Shown piece by piece: positions 33,879 through 42,689 of a stretch of 47,926 nt of DNA. The position numbers and the translations under genes were made by a program. How positions within the stretch are numbered: position 1 is the stretch's first letter; every line of letters starts with the position of its first letter. Below the pieces are notes generated by a model. The model was given only the letters and a program-made list of their open reading frames with translations. It made no database searches and was not told the DNA's origin. The DNA lies in assembly GCA_902526165.1 (NCBI GenBank), contig CABZKA010000012.1, positions 1 to 47,926 on the forward strand, given 5' to 3'. The stretch comes from an uncultured Bacteroidota bacterium. GTDB lineage: Bacteria > Bacteroidota > Bacteroidia > Flavobacteriales > Flavobacteriaceae.

Positions 33879-34059
33879 TAACAATTTTTTTTAGAACCAA
33901 AAGCAATGAAAAAAAAACCACGAATCCAATTAAAACCCAATGCACTCCTTTGTAAGTATTCTTGAGAAATTTCAAATCTTTTCGATAGTTGTAAACAATA
34001 ATAATGGTAAAAGTAACTATAAAGAAAATAGCAAAAATCAGCTGACCAGATGAAAACAT
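33871..34059 (-). CDS. Small two-span membrane protein coupled to crcB
   Basis: 62 residues: MFSSGQLIFAIFFIVTFTII and a second hydrophobic segment (HWVLIGFVVFFSLLLVLKK), with a basic loop between (NYRKDLKFLKNTYKG). I recall similar short proteins just upstream of crcB in flavobacteria, but no function is established. The overlap of its stop with the crcB start suggests a fixed ratio of the two. It may be a partner or assembly factor of the fluoride channel; that is inference. Confidence 0.7.
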   Translation of the reverse strand: MFSSGQLIFAIFFIVTFTIIIVYNYRKDLKFLKNTYKGVHWVLIGFVVFFSLLLVLKKIVND

Positions 34060-34077
34060 GGATCAAATATAGCTTAA

Positions 34078-34728
34078 CTATCTGGATCCTAAGCTAGTCC
34101 AGTCATCAATATCTTTCACTTCCCATTCAGAGTTTGATGTACTGGTACCGGATGAGTTTTCCCAATTTGAATTTCCCTTACTGATTGATGATTTTCTAAC
34201 AAGGGTGTGATCTTTTGTTGCACCAGTTACACCAGCCACATTCCATCCAGCCGGTCCAGGGTCAGAACTTTGAACACCAATAACATCTAAAATAACAGTA
34301 TGGTTTCCAGAAGAGTCAATACCAAAAATAGCTATTGCATCATTGCCATTGTAGTGAACAGGACTTTCATATGGGAGAGCTAAGTCTGATTTTGCAATGA
34401 TATCAGGGTCAGCAGCATCGGTACATATAATATACACTGAGTTGGCAGCTAAGGTTCCACCAAGTGCCAACTCTCTTTCTCCATTATCTCCCCATGCGGT
34501 ACCATTATTTGTACCTTTAATTTGATAGTTGTTTAAATTAACTATAGTAGAGCTCGGATTGTATATTTCAATATATTTGTTGTTGGATGATCCTTCTGCA
34601 TATTCAGAGAAAAATAAATTCACTGTCTCATTTCCAGACCCTCCTCCATTGTTAACATCTGATGAATCATCAGAACCATCGCTACATGCAAAAAGAAATA
34701 ATATAAAAATTAAAAAAAATCTTTTCAT
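34078..34728 (-). CDS. Lamin-tail-domain lipoprotein
   Basis: Lipobox FLFACSDG near residue 15, then an Asp/Gly/Asn-rich linker. An LTD (lamin tail) domain spans about 35-150: NLFFSEYAEGSSNNKYIEIYNPS ... VNLNNYQIKG ... NDAIAIFG. The C-terminal stretch (TKDHTLVRKSSISKGNSNWE ... WTSLGSR) is shared with the next gene. LTD domains in bacteria occur in secreted nucleases and surface proteins, but no nuclease domain is present. Paralogue of the larger gene upstream (12-base gap); probably cotranscribed. Function unknown. Confidence 0.82.
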   Translation of the reverse strand: MKRFFLIFILFLFACSDGSDDSSDVNNGGGSGNETVNLFFSEYAEGSSNNKYIEIYNPSSTIVNLNNYQIKGTNNGTAWGDNGERELALGGTLAANSVYIICTDAADPDIIAKSDLALPYESPVHYNGNDAIAIFGIDSSGNHTVILDVIGVQSSDPGPAGWNVAGVTGATKDHTLVRKSSISKGNSNWENSSGTSTSNSEWEVKDIDDWTSLGSR

Positions 34729-34740
34729 ATTAATTTGTGA

Positions 34741-35913
34741 TTAATCTGTTGTATGAGTACCCAAGTAGGTCCAAGTATTTTGAGGATATACAATCCACTC
34801 AGAGTCACTTTCACTAGTTCCTCTGGAGCTGTCCCAGTCTGAATTCCCCTTTTTTACACTGGGTTTTCTAACAAGTGTGTGTTCTTTTGTTCCATTGGTT
34901 GTTCCTGCTACATCCCAACCAGATCCAGGATCACCTTGCCAGTTACCAAGCACATCAATAACTGTAAAACTACTTTCTGTGCCCTTCACTAACTTAAACC
35001 CATCATCACCATTAGATAAATATCTAAATTCGTGATCAGCTTTTGCTAAAATAGAGGCATCTGCTTGCGGGTGAGCAATGACATAAACACCTCCAGCCGC
35101 AACTTTAGCACCTGCAGGAAATGTGTTCCAGTATTCATGTTGTCCAGGTGTGTTTGGAGCATTTGAAACATTTGGAAATGCATACTCTGTTAAATCAACT
35201 TCGGCACCTGTTGGATTATAAATTTCTAAGTATTTGTTGTTACTTGTACCCTCAGCATATTCACTAAAAAATATAGTAGTGGTTACAACTGGATCTGGAT
35301 CAGGTGCATCAGGAAGTGTGATTGATGCTGTTCCAATATTGCTGTCGTACTCACCATCATTGGCTTTGAAAGTAAAGGAATCAGACCCATACGCATTAGC
35401 GTTTGGTGTGTAGGTAGCCGTACTGCCACTCAAACTTACGGAACCTTTGGTGGGTTGTCCAACAATTGAAAACGTAATGCTATCTCCCTCAGGATCAGAT
35501 CCAGTTAAAGTAATCGTTATTGCAGAACCGTCTGAAGTTGCTGATACATTATTAACGGTAGGAGGGTTGTTCACATTTCCAGTAATTGTGATTGTAATGT
35601 TGGCTACATTGCTAACATTATTTTCCGAATCGTAAACTCTATAAGAAAAATTATCTACACCATTTGTATTGTCGTTGGGTGTATAAGTTAAAACATCACC
35701 TGAGACTGAGCCAGTTCCCAAACTAGCATAAGATTCAAGTGCATAAATTATACTGTCGCCATCAGGATCTTGTCCTAATAATTTAACAGTAATTGTTGCT
35801 CCTCCATCAGTAAGACCAGTGACATCTTCAGCCGTTGGATTGGCGTTGTCATCAGGGGAACATGAAATAAAAATAAAGATTGATAATAATAATAGTGAGT
35901 AAATATTTTTCAT
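34741..35913 (-). CDS. Lipoprotein with two cadherin-like domains and a lamin-tail domain
   Basis: Lipobox FIFISCSPDD near residue 19. Residues about 27-110 and 113-205 are two tandem bacterial cadherin/Ig-like repeats (DPDGDSIIYALESY; GSDPEGDSITFSIVGQP). Both carry the Ca-binding-type D-x-D-x-D and a TYTPN turn. Residues about 215-335 are an LTD domain (IFFSEYAEGTSNNKYLEIYNP). The C-terminus (HTLVRKPSVKKGNSDWDSSRG) is shared with the smaller neighbour, so the pair arose by duplication with loss or gain of the cadherin part. A surface adhesion or matrix role is possible. It has the same promoter-like motif as glnII. Confidence 0.84.
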   Translation of the reverse strand: MKNIYSLLLLSIFIFISCSPDDNANPTAEDVTGLTDGGATITVKLLGQDPDGDSIIYALESYASLGTGSVSGDVLTYTPNDNTNGVDNFSYRVYDSENNVSNVANITITITGNVNNPPTVNNVSATSDGSAITITLTGSDPEGDSITFSIVGQPTKGSVSLSGSTATYTPNANAYGSDSFTFKANDGEYDSNIGTASITLPDAPDPDPVVTTTIFFSEYAEGTSNNKYLEIYNPTGAEVDLTEYAFPNVSNAPNTPGQHEYWNTFPAGAKVAAGGVYVIAHPQADASILAKADHEFRYLSNGDDGFKLVKGTESSFTVIDVLGNWQGDPGSGWDVAGTTNGTKEHTLVRKPSVKKGNSDWDSSRGTSESDSEWIVYPQNTWTYLGTHTTD

Positions 35914-35941
35914 TGTGTGAGTAGTTATAATTTGTTTACAA

Positions 35942-35964
35942 TAAATATATTTTTTTTTTGCAAA
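35942..35964 (-). promoter_or_regulatory. Shared promoter-like motif upstream of the lamin-tail genes
   Basis: On the minus strand TTTGC, ten A's, then TATATTTA, ending 28 bases before the ATG. Third instance of the arrangement seen before glnII and the porin gene. Confidence 0.45.
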
Positions 35965-36095
35965 CTATGATGTTAATAAATATTTATTTATTTCACTTTT
36001 GAGGATTTTAAATTTTTAGACAAAAAATCTATTGATATCAACAAAATATTCCACCCTATTATTTTAAATTTATAAATAATCAAAAATTATTTCAC

Positions 36096-36479
36096 ATGAA
36101 AAAACAATTGAATGCAGTTAAAGATTTCCATGATACATTTGGTTTGAATTATAATAATTCTCCAACAGTAAATTTGGAAAAAAAAATTATTGAGTTAAGA
36201 TTTAACTTAATGAAAGAGGAAAATGAAGAGTATATTGAAGCTGCAAGAAATAATGATATTACAGAAATAGCCGATGCTTTGGGAGATATGCTTTATATTT
36301 TATGCGGAACAATAATTGAGCATGGAATGTCTGACATCATAGAGGATGTTTTTGACGAGATTCAAAAAAGCAATATGAGTAAATTGGGAGCAGATGGAAA
36401 ACCAATATATAGAAAAGATGGTAAAGTTATGAAGGGCCCTAATTATTTTAAACCAAACTTTTCAAAATTTTTCAGTTAA
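36096..36479 (+). CDS. MazG-like all-alpha NTP pyrophosphohydrolase
   Basis: 127 residues, all helical. The metal-binding pattern of the MazG/dUTPase-2 superfamily is visible: LMKEENEEYIEAARNND (E-x-x-E-type) followed by EIADALGDMLYILCGT (D-x-x-D-type). The tail GKPIYRKDGKVMKGPNYFKP is typical of the phosphoribosyl-ATP-pyrophosphohydrolase-like subfamily seen in Bacteroidetes and phages. Probably hydrolyses a non-canonical (d)NTP to the monophosphate in the cytoplasm. Its end overlaps the convergent ilvE end by 8 bases. Exact substrate unknown. Confidence 0.85.
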   Translation: MKKQLNAVKDFHDTFGLNYNNSPTVNLEKKIIELRFNLMKEENEEYIEAARNNDITEIADALGDMLYILCGTIIEHGMSDIIEDVFDEIQKSNMSKLGADGKPIYRKDGKVMKGPNYFKPNFSKFFS

Positions 36480-37521
36480 TTTTATATTTCCAATTTTCAA
36501 AATCATTGGAAATATTGTATTGGATGTTGTTTAATTTTTCTTTAAGAAAACTTGATATTGAATTTTTTTCAGAATTGAGTGTATACAATTGATCTCTGTG
36601 TCCAAAGGATTTTATTGACAAGACGACAACTGCTGTTCCGCTTCCAAATATTTCTTTTAAGTTTCCCGATTTATACTCTTTTATAATTTCATCTATCGTA
36701 ATTTCTCTTTCATAAACATCAATCCCATAAAACTTAGCAAGTTCGATTATGCTTTTTCTTGTTATTCCATCTAGAATACTATCAGAAGTTGGTGAAGTGA
36801 TTAGTTTTTTACCAATAACAAAAAATAAATTCATTGTACCAGCTTCCTCAATTGCATTGTGATTATTTGAATCAGTCCATATAATTTGTTGAAATCCCTG
36901 TTCAATTGCTAGTTTAGTAGGGTAGAAGGCAGCTGCATAATTTCCAGCAGCTTTTGCATAACCCACACCACCCTTAGCAGCTCTGCTGTATTTTTCTTCA
37001 ATCTTGACACTAATTTCCATGTCACCGTAATAGGATTTACTAGGGCTACATATTATTAAGAATGTATATTCATTAGCTTCAGATGCATTGATTGAAGGCT
37101 CAGATGCATAAACAAAAGGTCTAATATAAAGAGCATTTCCAAAACCTTTTTTTACCCATTCCGAATCAATTTTTAATAATTTATTCAAACCATTAAAAAA
37201 TATTTTTTCATCAATTTCAGGAATAGCTAATCTTTGGGAAGACTTATTAAATCTTTTAAAGTTTTCTTCAGGTCTGAATAGAAATAAATCATCATTTTCA
37301 CTTTTAAAACACTTCATTCCTTCAAAAATTGCTTGTCCATAGTGAAGTACTCTGGCGGAGGGGCTTACTGAAATATTTTTATAGGGTCTAATTTCACCAG
37401 ACGACCATTTTCCATTTTTATATTCTGAAATAAACATGTGATCGGTAAAAATTTTCCCAAATGTTAGATTTGTAAAATCAACATCGTCTATTCTTGATTT
37501 TTCAATAAGATTAATTTTCAT
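36472..37521 (-). CDS. ilvE: Branched-chain amino acid aminotransferase
   Basis: PLP enzyme interconverting Leu, Ile and Val with their keto acids. 349 residues, the longer eukaryote-like BCAT form. Marks: FGKIFTDHMFISEY, VLHYGQAIFEGMKCF, YIRPFVYASEPS, and GYAKAAGNYAAAFYPTKLA, where the Lys carries PLP. Others are EEAGTMNLFFVIG, SILDGITRKSIIELA and FGSGTAVVV. The divergent gap to the epimerase gene is only 56 bases, so the two promoters overlap. The 3' end overlaps the MazG-like gene by 8 bases. Confidence 0.95.
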   Translation of the reverse strand: MKINLIEKSRIDDVDFTNLTFGKIFTDHMFISEYKNGKWSSGEIRPYKNISVSPSARVLHYGQAIFEGMKCFKSENDDLFLFRPEENFKRFNKSSQRLAIPEIDEKIFFNGLNKLLKIDSEWVKKGFGNALYIRPFVYASEPSINASEANEYTFLIICSPSKSYYGDMEISVKIEEKYSRAAKGGVGYAKAAGNYAAAFYPTKLAIEQGFQQIIWTDSNNHNAIEEAGTMNLFFVIGKKLITSPTSDSILDGITRKSIIELAKFYGIDVYEREITIDEIIKEYKSGNLKEIFGSGTAVVVLSIKSFGHRDQLYTLNSEKNSISSFLKEKLNNIQYNISNDFENWKYKIN

Positions 37522-37530
37522 CTAATAATG

Positions 37531-37559
37531 TTGTGATATAAAATTACAAATTAACTTTG
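37531..37559 (+). promoter_or_regulatory. Promoter of the TIGR01777-type epimerase gene
   Basis: TTG (37531) and TAACTTTG (37552-37559) are separated by 18 bases, a good match to the Bacteroidetes -33/-7 consensus. Predicted transcription start is near 37565, just before the ATG at 37578. This argues against any start at 37557. Confidence 0.7.
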
Positions 37560-37577
37560 TATCAATTCAATCTTGAA

Positions 37578-38474
37578 ATGAAATTTCTAATAACAGGTGG
37601 AACAGGGCTAATCGGAAAAAATATTGTCCAATTATTGATCAAGAATAATCATCATATTAATATTCTTTCACGAAAGAAAAAAGACAATTCAAAAAATTTA
37701 AGTTTTTTCAAATGGAACCCAAAAAGACAAACGGTTGATTATGATTCAATTAATGATGTTGATGTTGTCATTAATCTCGCTGGTGAAAATATTTTTGGTT
37801 TGTGGACAAGCTCAAAAAAAGAGAGGATATTAAAATCAAGACTTCAGTCTCTACAACTCTTAAAAAAATTAATAAAATACAGATCAAATAATGTCAAGCA
37901 AATAATTTCTGCATCTGCAATTGGCATTTTTCCAAATTCTCAAGAAGCTGTTTATAATGAAGATTCAGATTTAAAGGGTAAAACATTTTTAGCTAATGTT
38001 GTTGAACAATGGGAAAAAGAAATTGAGTCTTTCAAAGAATTTAAAATTGCTGTTACAACCATAAGAATAGGTATGGTTTTTAGTGAACTTGGTGGCATTA
38101 TAAAAGTTTTAAGATTTATTTTAAATTCTAGAATTTTATTACTTATTGGAAATGGTAATCAAAAAATTTCCTGGATTCACATAAACGATCTTTCAGAAAT
38201 TTTTTACAAACTATCATTAAAAAACTACAGCGGTTTAATTCATGCAGTAAATAGTAACCCAACAACTATGTTAGATTTGTTTAAAAAACTCTCTGACAAT
38301 TACAGTTTTTGTTTTAAAATCTTTACTCCAAATATAATTTTGAAATCATTGTTTAGAGTTTTTTTCATGAAAGATTTTTATGATGATATTGTAAATTCAA
38401 GCAAGAATGTTGTTTCTATTGAGATGAAAAAAATAAGTCATAAGTTCAAGTATACTGAATTAAATGATTTGTAA
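37578..38474 (+). CDS. NAD(P)-dependent epimerase of the TIGR01777/YfcH family
   Basis: 298 residues with an extended SDR fold. The N-terminal KFLITGGTGLIGKNIVQLL binds the cofactor. VVINLAGENIFGLWTSSKKERILKSR is the YfcH-family signature, followed by SASAIGIFP, TTIRIGMVFSELGG and ISWIHINDL. The C-terminal DUF1731 part is short. Substrate unknown in all members. The ATG at 37578 is chosen because the promoter predicts transcription starting at about 37565, after the alternative 37557 start. Confidence 0.9.
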   Translation: MKFLITGGTGLIGKNIVQLLIKNNHHINILSRKKKDNSKNLSFFKWNPKRQTVDYDSINDVDVVINLAGENIFGLWTSSKKERILKSRLQSLQLLKKLIKYRSNNVKQIISASAIGIFPNSQEAVYNEDSDLKGKTFLANVVEQWEKEIESFKEFKIAVTTIRIGMVFSELGGIIKVLRFILNSRILLLIGNGNQKISWIHINDLSEIFYKLSLKNYSGLIHAVNSNPTTMLDLFKKLSDNYSFCFKIFTPNIILKSLFRVFFMKDFYDDIVNSSKNVVSIEMKKISHKFKYTELNDL

Positions 38475-38487
38475 AAAACCATGACAT

Positions 38488-38520
38488 TTTGGCAATTTAG
38501 TTTTGTTGGCAGTAAATTTG
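38488..38520 (+). promoter_or_regulatory. Promoter of the grpE-dnaJ operon
   Basis: TTTG (38488-38491) and TAAATTTG (38513-38520) are separated by 21 bases, an exact match to the Bacteroidetes consensus boxes. It lies 13 bases before the grpE ATG. No heat-shock CIRCE-type inverted repeat was seen. Confidence 0.72.
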
Positions 38521-38533
38521 AATAAATTTCAAT

Positions 38534-39028
38534 ATGCCTGAAAAAAATAAAAAAACTGCCCCTAAAAAACCTACTTTAAAGGAACAAATTAAATTATTAA
38601 ATAATGATATTGAATCTGAAAAAGACAAGTATCTAAGACTATTTGCCGAGTTTGAAAATTTTAGAAAAAGAACTTCTAAAGAGAGGATTGAATTATTTAA
38701 AACTGCATCAAAAGAGCTAATGTCAGCATTATTGCCGGTATTGGATGATATGGATAGAGCATTAAGGGAGTTTGAGAAAGACAATAATGTTGATTATACA
38801 GGTTTCAAATTAATACATAACAAGTTTTACGACATCTTAGTAAGCAATGGTTTATTAAAAATTGACGTTAGTGCAGGAACAACATTTGATGCTGAAAAAC
38901 ACGAAGCTATCACTCAAATTAAAGCACCCTCCAAAAAAATGGTGGGTAAAATAATTGATGTGGTCGAAAATGGTTATTTAATTGGCGATAAAATTTTAAG
39001 ATATCCTAAGGTTGTCGTTGGAAATTAA
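38534..39028 (+). CDS. grpE: Nucleotide exchange factor GrpE
   Basis: Speeds ADP release from DnaK. 164 residues: a Lys-rich N-terminus, a long coiled coil ([20 protein letters not shown]) with the [11 protein letters not shown] motif, then the beta-domain ([12 protein letters not shown] ... [22 protein letters not shown]). These are standard GrpE features. Two bases separate its stop from the dnaJ start, so the two are cotranscribed and probably coupled. dnaK is not in the window. Confidence 0.95.
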   Translation: MPEKNKKTAPKKPTLKEQIKLLNNDIESEKDKYLRLFAEFENFRKRTSKERIELFKTASKELMSALLPVLDDMDRALREFEKDNNVDYTGFKLIHNKFYDILVSNGLLKIDVSAGTTFDAEKHEAITQIKAPSKKMVGKIIDVVENGYLIGDKILRYPKVVVGN

Positions 39029-39030
39029 AA

Positions 39031-40134
39031 ATGAAGGAGGATTATTATAAAATATTAGGTCTAGATAAAAACGCAACTGACTCTGAAATTAAGAAGGCTT
39101 ACAGAAAATGCGCTATTAAATATCATCCTGATAAAAATCCAGGAGATAAAAAAGCTGAAGAAAAATTTAAAGAAGCTGCAGAAGCCTATGAAATATTAGG
39201 AAATCCTGAAAAGAAATCAAAATATGATCAATTTGGACATTCAGCCTTTCAAGGTGGCGGTTTTGGTGCTGGTGGTATGGATATGGAAGATATTTTTAGT
39301 CAATTTGGAGATATATTTGGAAGTGCTTTTGGTGGTTTTGGTGGTTTTGATGGCTCATCAAGATCTAGAACAAGTAAAGGAACTAACCTTAGGATTAAAG
39401 TTTCATTAACAATTGACGAAATAGCAAATGGCACAAATAAAAAAATTAAGGTAAAAAGAAAAGTTCAAGCTCCAGGACTAGAATATTCTACCTGTCATGT
39501 TTGCAATGGTACGGGTCAGGTTACTAAAATAACTAATACAATATTAGGAAGAATGCAATCTACTTCAATTTGCAGCAATTGCGGCGGAAGCGGAAAGATT
39601 GTTACAAAAAAACCACCTGGCAGTGACGCAAATGGTCAAATTTTAGTAGAGGAAACAGTTGATGTTAAAATTCCAGCAGGGGTAGAGGATGGAATGCAGT
39701 TGAGAGTATCAGGAAAAGGAAATGATCCAGTTTCTAATGGAATTAGTGGTGATCTTTTAATATTAATTGATGAAAAAGAAGACACCAATTTAAAAAGAGA
39801 AGGAAATAACCTTCACTATGATTTATATATAAGTATATCTGATGCAGTTCTTGGCGCAAGCAAGGAAATTGATGTTGTTGGAGGGAAAGTTAGGATCAAG
39901 CTAGAACCTGGTTTACAATCTGGAAAAATTTTGAGACTGAAAAATAAAGGACTAAAAGCTTTGAATGGACCCGTTGGTGATTTATTGGTTCATGTTAATG
40001 TTTGGACGCCAAAAACAATGAATAAGCAACAAAAAGAATTTTTTGAACAAATGAAAGATAGTGAACATTTCAAGCCAAACCCAGATAAAAATCAAAAATC
40101 CTTTTTTGATAAAGTGAAAGATATGTTTTCTTAA
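39031..40134 (+). CDS. dnaJ: Chaperone DnaJ with a half zinc finger
   Basis: 367 residues. J domain at 1-70 with HPD ([10 protein letters not shown]), then a Gly/Phe-rich linker (FGGFGGFDG) and the substrate-binding C-domains. The central zinc region contains only two CxxCxGxG motifs (CHVCNGTG and CSNCGGSG) instead of four. Thus one zinc site remains and the site formed by motifs 1 and 4 is absent; the equivalent first motif is replaced by [11 protein letters not shown] recall the same reduction in other flavobacterial DnaJ proteins, so it is probably a lineage trait and not damage. Confidence 0.95.
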   Translation: MKEDYYKILGLDKNATDSEIKKAYRKCAIKYHPDKNPGDKKAEEKFKEAAEAYEILGNPEKKSKYDQFGHSAFQGGGFGAGGMDMEDIFSQFGDIFGSAFGGFGGFDGSSRSRTSKGTNLRIKVSLTIDEIANGTNKKIKVKRKVQAPGLEYSTCHVCNGTGQVTKITNTILGRMQSTSICSNCGGSGKIVTKKPPGSDANGQILVEETVDVKIPAGVEDGMQLRVSGKGNDPVSNGISGDLLILIDEKEDTNLKREGNNLHYDLYISISDAVLGASKEIDVVGGKVRIKLEPGLQSGKILRLKNKGLKALNGPVGDLLVHVNVWTPKTMNKQQKEFFEQMKDSEHFKPNPDKNQKSFFDKVKDMFS

Positions 40135-40152
40135 GTTTGTAAAAAAAAAACA

Positions 40153-41316
40153 ATGCCAAATATATTAATTGTAGAGGATGAAGAAGCTATTCGAAGAGTA
40201 CTAAAAAAAGTACTTACTGAAGATGATAATAAAAATAAAATTATTGAGGCATCTGATGGTGTAGAAGCAATAAATAAAATTAAATCAGAAAATCTTGAAC
40301 TTGTAATCTGTGATATTAAAATGCCAAAAAAAGATGGCATTGATGTTTTAAATTTTCTAAAAACTTTTGATGATAAAATCCCTATAATAATGATTTCCGG
40401 TCATGGTGATTTAAAGACCGCAGTTATGGCCATGAGAAAAGGTGCATTTGATTTTATTGAAAAACCACCAGATCTAAATAGTTTATTATCCTCTGTTAGA
40501 GAATCTTTAAAAAATAAAGTTCAGCTAAAAAAGAAATCAAATAAGCAAACTAAACAAACTAAATATGATATTGTTGGTGAATCAAAAAAAATATTAGAGT
40601 TAAAACAAATAATTGAAAAGATCTCTCCGACCAATGCAAGAGTAATGATTTTAGGTCCAAATGGCTCTGGAAAAGAGCTTGTTGCAAGACAAATTCATAA
40701 TAATAGTTTAAGATCCGATGGACCATTCATTGAAGTAAATTGTGCTGCTATTCCATCTGAATTAATAGAAAGTGAATTATTTGGTCATCTAAAAGGATCA
40801 TTTACTTCTGCCCACAAGGATAGAGTTGGTAAGTTTGAGGCTGCAAATAATGGAACAATTTTCTTAGATGAAATAGGTGATATGAGTTTATCGGCTCAAT
40901 CAAAAGTATTAAGAGCGATTCAAGAAAGTAAAATTCAAAAAGTTGGTAGTGAAAAAGATATTTTTGTAGACTCCAGAATTATTGCAGCAACAAATAAAGA
41001 TTTAAAAACACTAATTAAAGAAAACAAGTTCAGAGAAGACTTGTATCATAGAATAGCTGTTATAGAGCTGAATGTACCCAAATTAGATGACAGAAAAGAT
41101 GATATAGTTCTTTTAGTTGATCACTTTTTAGAGCAGTTATCTAACACCAACGATAATGGAATTTTCACCATGGATTCCAAGGCAGTTAAACTACTAACTA
41201 CCTTTTCATGGAAAGGTAACGTTAGAGAACTTAGAAATGTGATTGAAAGACTGACTATATTATCAGAAAATAATAATATTATTTCTGACGATGTAAAGAA
41301 ATTTTCTGGAAAATAA
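40153..41316 (+). CDS. NtrC-family response regulator lacking a DNA-binding domain
   Basis: 387 residues. Receiver domain at 1-120 with acidic pocket (VEDEE), phospho-acceptor Asp54 (ICDIKMPKKDG) and Lys104 (IEKPP). AAA+ domain from about 140: Walker A GPNGSGK at 168-174, Walker B GTIFLDEIGD, sensor motifs (RIIAATNKDLK) and VRELRNVIERL. The sigma-54 contact loop reads GSFTSA at 215-220 instead of GAFTGA. The protein stops at residue 387 with no Fis-type helix-turn-helix, so it may act without specific DNA binding or through a partner. It is 18 bases after dnaJ and 5 before the M28 gene, so likely in one operon. No sensor kinase is nearby. Confidence 0.92.
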   Translation: MPNILIVEDEEAIRRVLKKVLTEDDNKNKIIEASDGVEAINKIKSENLELVICDIKMPKKDGIDVLNFLKTFDDKIPIIMISGHGDLKTAVMAMRKGAFDFIEKPPDLNSLLSSVRESLKNKVQLKKKSNKQTKQTKYDIVGESKKILELKQIIEKISPTNARVMILGPNGSGKELVARQIHNNSLRSDGPFIEVNCAAIPSELIESELFGHLKGSFTSAHKDRVGKFEAANNGTIFLDEIGDMSLSAQSKVLRAIQESKIQKVGSEKDIFVDSRIIAATNKDLKTLIKENKFREDLYHRIAVIELNVPKLDDRKDDIVLLVDHFLEQLSNTNDNGIFTMDSKAVKLLTTFSWKGNVRELRNVIERLTILSENNNIISDDVKKFSGK

Positions 41317-41321
41317 TAATA

Positions 41322-42689
41322 ATGAGATTTATATTAATTTTTCTTTTTACTCTCACGCTTTATTCACAATCTGATGAAAAGGTAATTTCATCAATTTTCT
41401 CGAAAGCTTTGACTGAAAGTAAATCCTATAATTGGTTGGATCACTTATCAAATCAGATTGGAGGAAGGCTTTCTGGATCACTCGAGGCTCAAAAAGCAGT
41501 TGAGTGGTCTAAAGATGAACTTGATAAACTCGGCTTTGATGATGTTTATTTACAACCCGTAATGGTTCCAACATGGATTCGTGGTCCTAAAGAATTTGCA
41601 TTAATTGAAACCGAACCTGGAATTACTTTTAATGTTAATATTACTGCCCTTGGTGGTTCAGTAGCAACCCCATCAGTTGGTTTAAAAGCAAATGTTATTG
41701 AGTTATCAAGTCTTGAAGAACTTAAGGCGCTAGGAAAAGAAAAAATTGATGGTAAAATTGTTTTTTTTAATAGACCCATGGATCCAACTTACATAAGCAC
41801 TTTTACATCATATGGTACTGCTGTTGATCAAAGAGCTCTTGGTGCTTTAGAAGCATCAAAATATGGAGCAATTGGTGTAATTGTAAGATCAATGAACTTG
41901 AGGGTTGATGACTTTCCTCACACAGGTGGTTTAACCTATGGCAATTTACCAAAGAGCAAAAGAATACCAGCTGCTGCAATCAGTACCCAAGGAGCCAATA
42001 AATTAAGTGATCTACTTAAAATAAAGCCTAACTTAAAATTTCTTTTTAGACAACAGTGTAAAACTGTCAGAGATTCTCAATCTTATAATGTAATTGCTGA
42101 AATCAAAGGTACTGAATACCCGAACGAAGTTATTTTGGTTGGAGGTCACCTAGATTCTTGGGATATTGGTGATGGAGCACATGATGATGGTGCTGGGGTT
42201 GTTCATTCAATGGATTTACTTAATATTTTTAATAAAATCTCTTACAAACCAAAAAGAACTATAAGAGTTGTTTTATTTATGAATGAAGAAAATGGTGGAA
42301 GAGGTTCAAACAAGTATAAAGAGGTAGCTGATCGAGATGGAGTTAATCATATATTTGCAATAGAATCTGATGCCGGGGGTTTTAGACCTCTTGGTTTTTC
42401 TTTTACTTGTAATGACGTTAATTTTTTGAAGATTTTAGAATGGAAAAAACTTTTTGCCCCATATTTTGTTAATGTTTTCATCAAAGGTGGCAGTGGTGCA
42501 GATATATCCAATCTAAGAAAACCAGACAATATTTTAGCAGGTTTGAGACCAAATTCTCAAAAGTATTTTGATTATCATCACACTGAAATCGATACTTTTG
42601 AAAATGTTAACAAAAGAGAATTAGAATTGGGTTCAGCAGCTGTAGCCTCACTGGTTTATTTATTTGATAAATACGGCATTCGGAATTAA
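41322..42689 (+). CDS. Secreted M28-family zinc peptidase
   Basis: Aminopeptidase or carboxypeptidase Q-like enzyme, 455 residues. Signal peptide MRFILIFLFTLTLYSQ. A PA domain is inserted at about 130-230. Zinc ligands in GGHLDSWDIGDGAHDDGAG (His, Asp), MNEENGGRGS (Glu-Glu pair) and later ESDAGGF and DYHHTEIDTF (His). Exported to the periplasm. Its TAA overlaps the ATG of the PAP2 gene by one base (TAATG), so the two are coupled. Confidence 0.93.
   Translation: MRFILIFLFTLTLYSQSDEKVISSIFSKALTESKSYNWLDHLSNQIGGRLSGSLEAQKAVEWSKDELDKLGFDDVYLQPVMVPTWIRGPKEFALIETEPGITFNVNITALGGSVATPSVGLKANVIELSSLEELKALGKEKIDGKIVFFNRPMDPTYISTFTSYGTAVDQRALGALEASKYGAIGVIVRSMNLRVDDFPHTGGLTYGNLPKSKRIPAAAISTQGANKLSDLLKIKPNLKFLFRQQCKTVRDSQSYNVIAEIKGTEYPNEVILVGGHLDSWDIGDGAHDDGAGVVHSMDLLNIFNKISYKPKRTIRVVLFMNEENGGRGSNKYKEVADRDGVNHIFAIESDAGGFRPLGFSFTCNDVNFLKILEWKKLFAPYFVNVFIKGGSGADISNLRKPDNILAGLRPNSQKYFDYHHTEIDTFENVNKRELELGSAAVASLVYLFDKYGIRN

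Noticed and set aside
33878-34066. Alternative 62-codon frame overlapping the small crcB partner
   Set aside because: The other frame (33871-34059) has clean transmembrane segments and overlaps the crcB start in the way coupled genes do.
33885-34080. Fluoride riboswitch before crcB
   Set aside because: The interval is occupied by the coupled small gene and the neighbouring stop codon; no riboswitch-like sequence was found.
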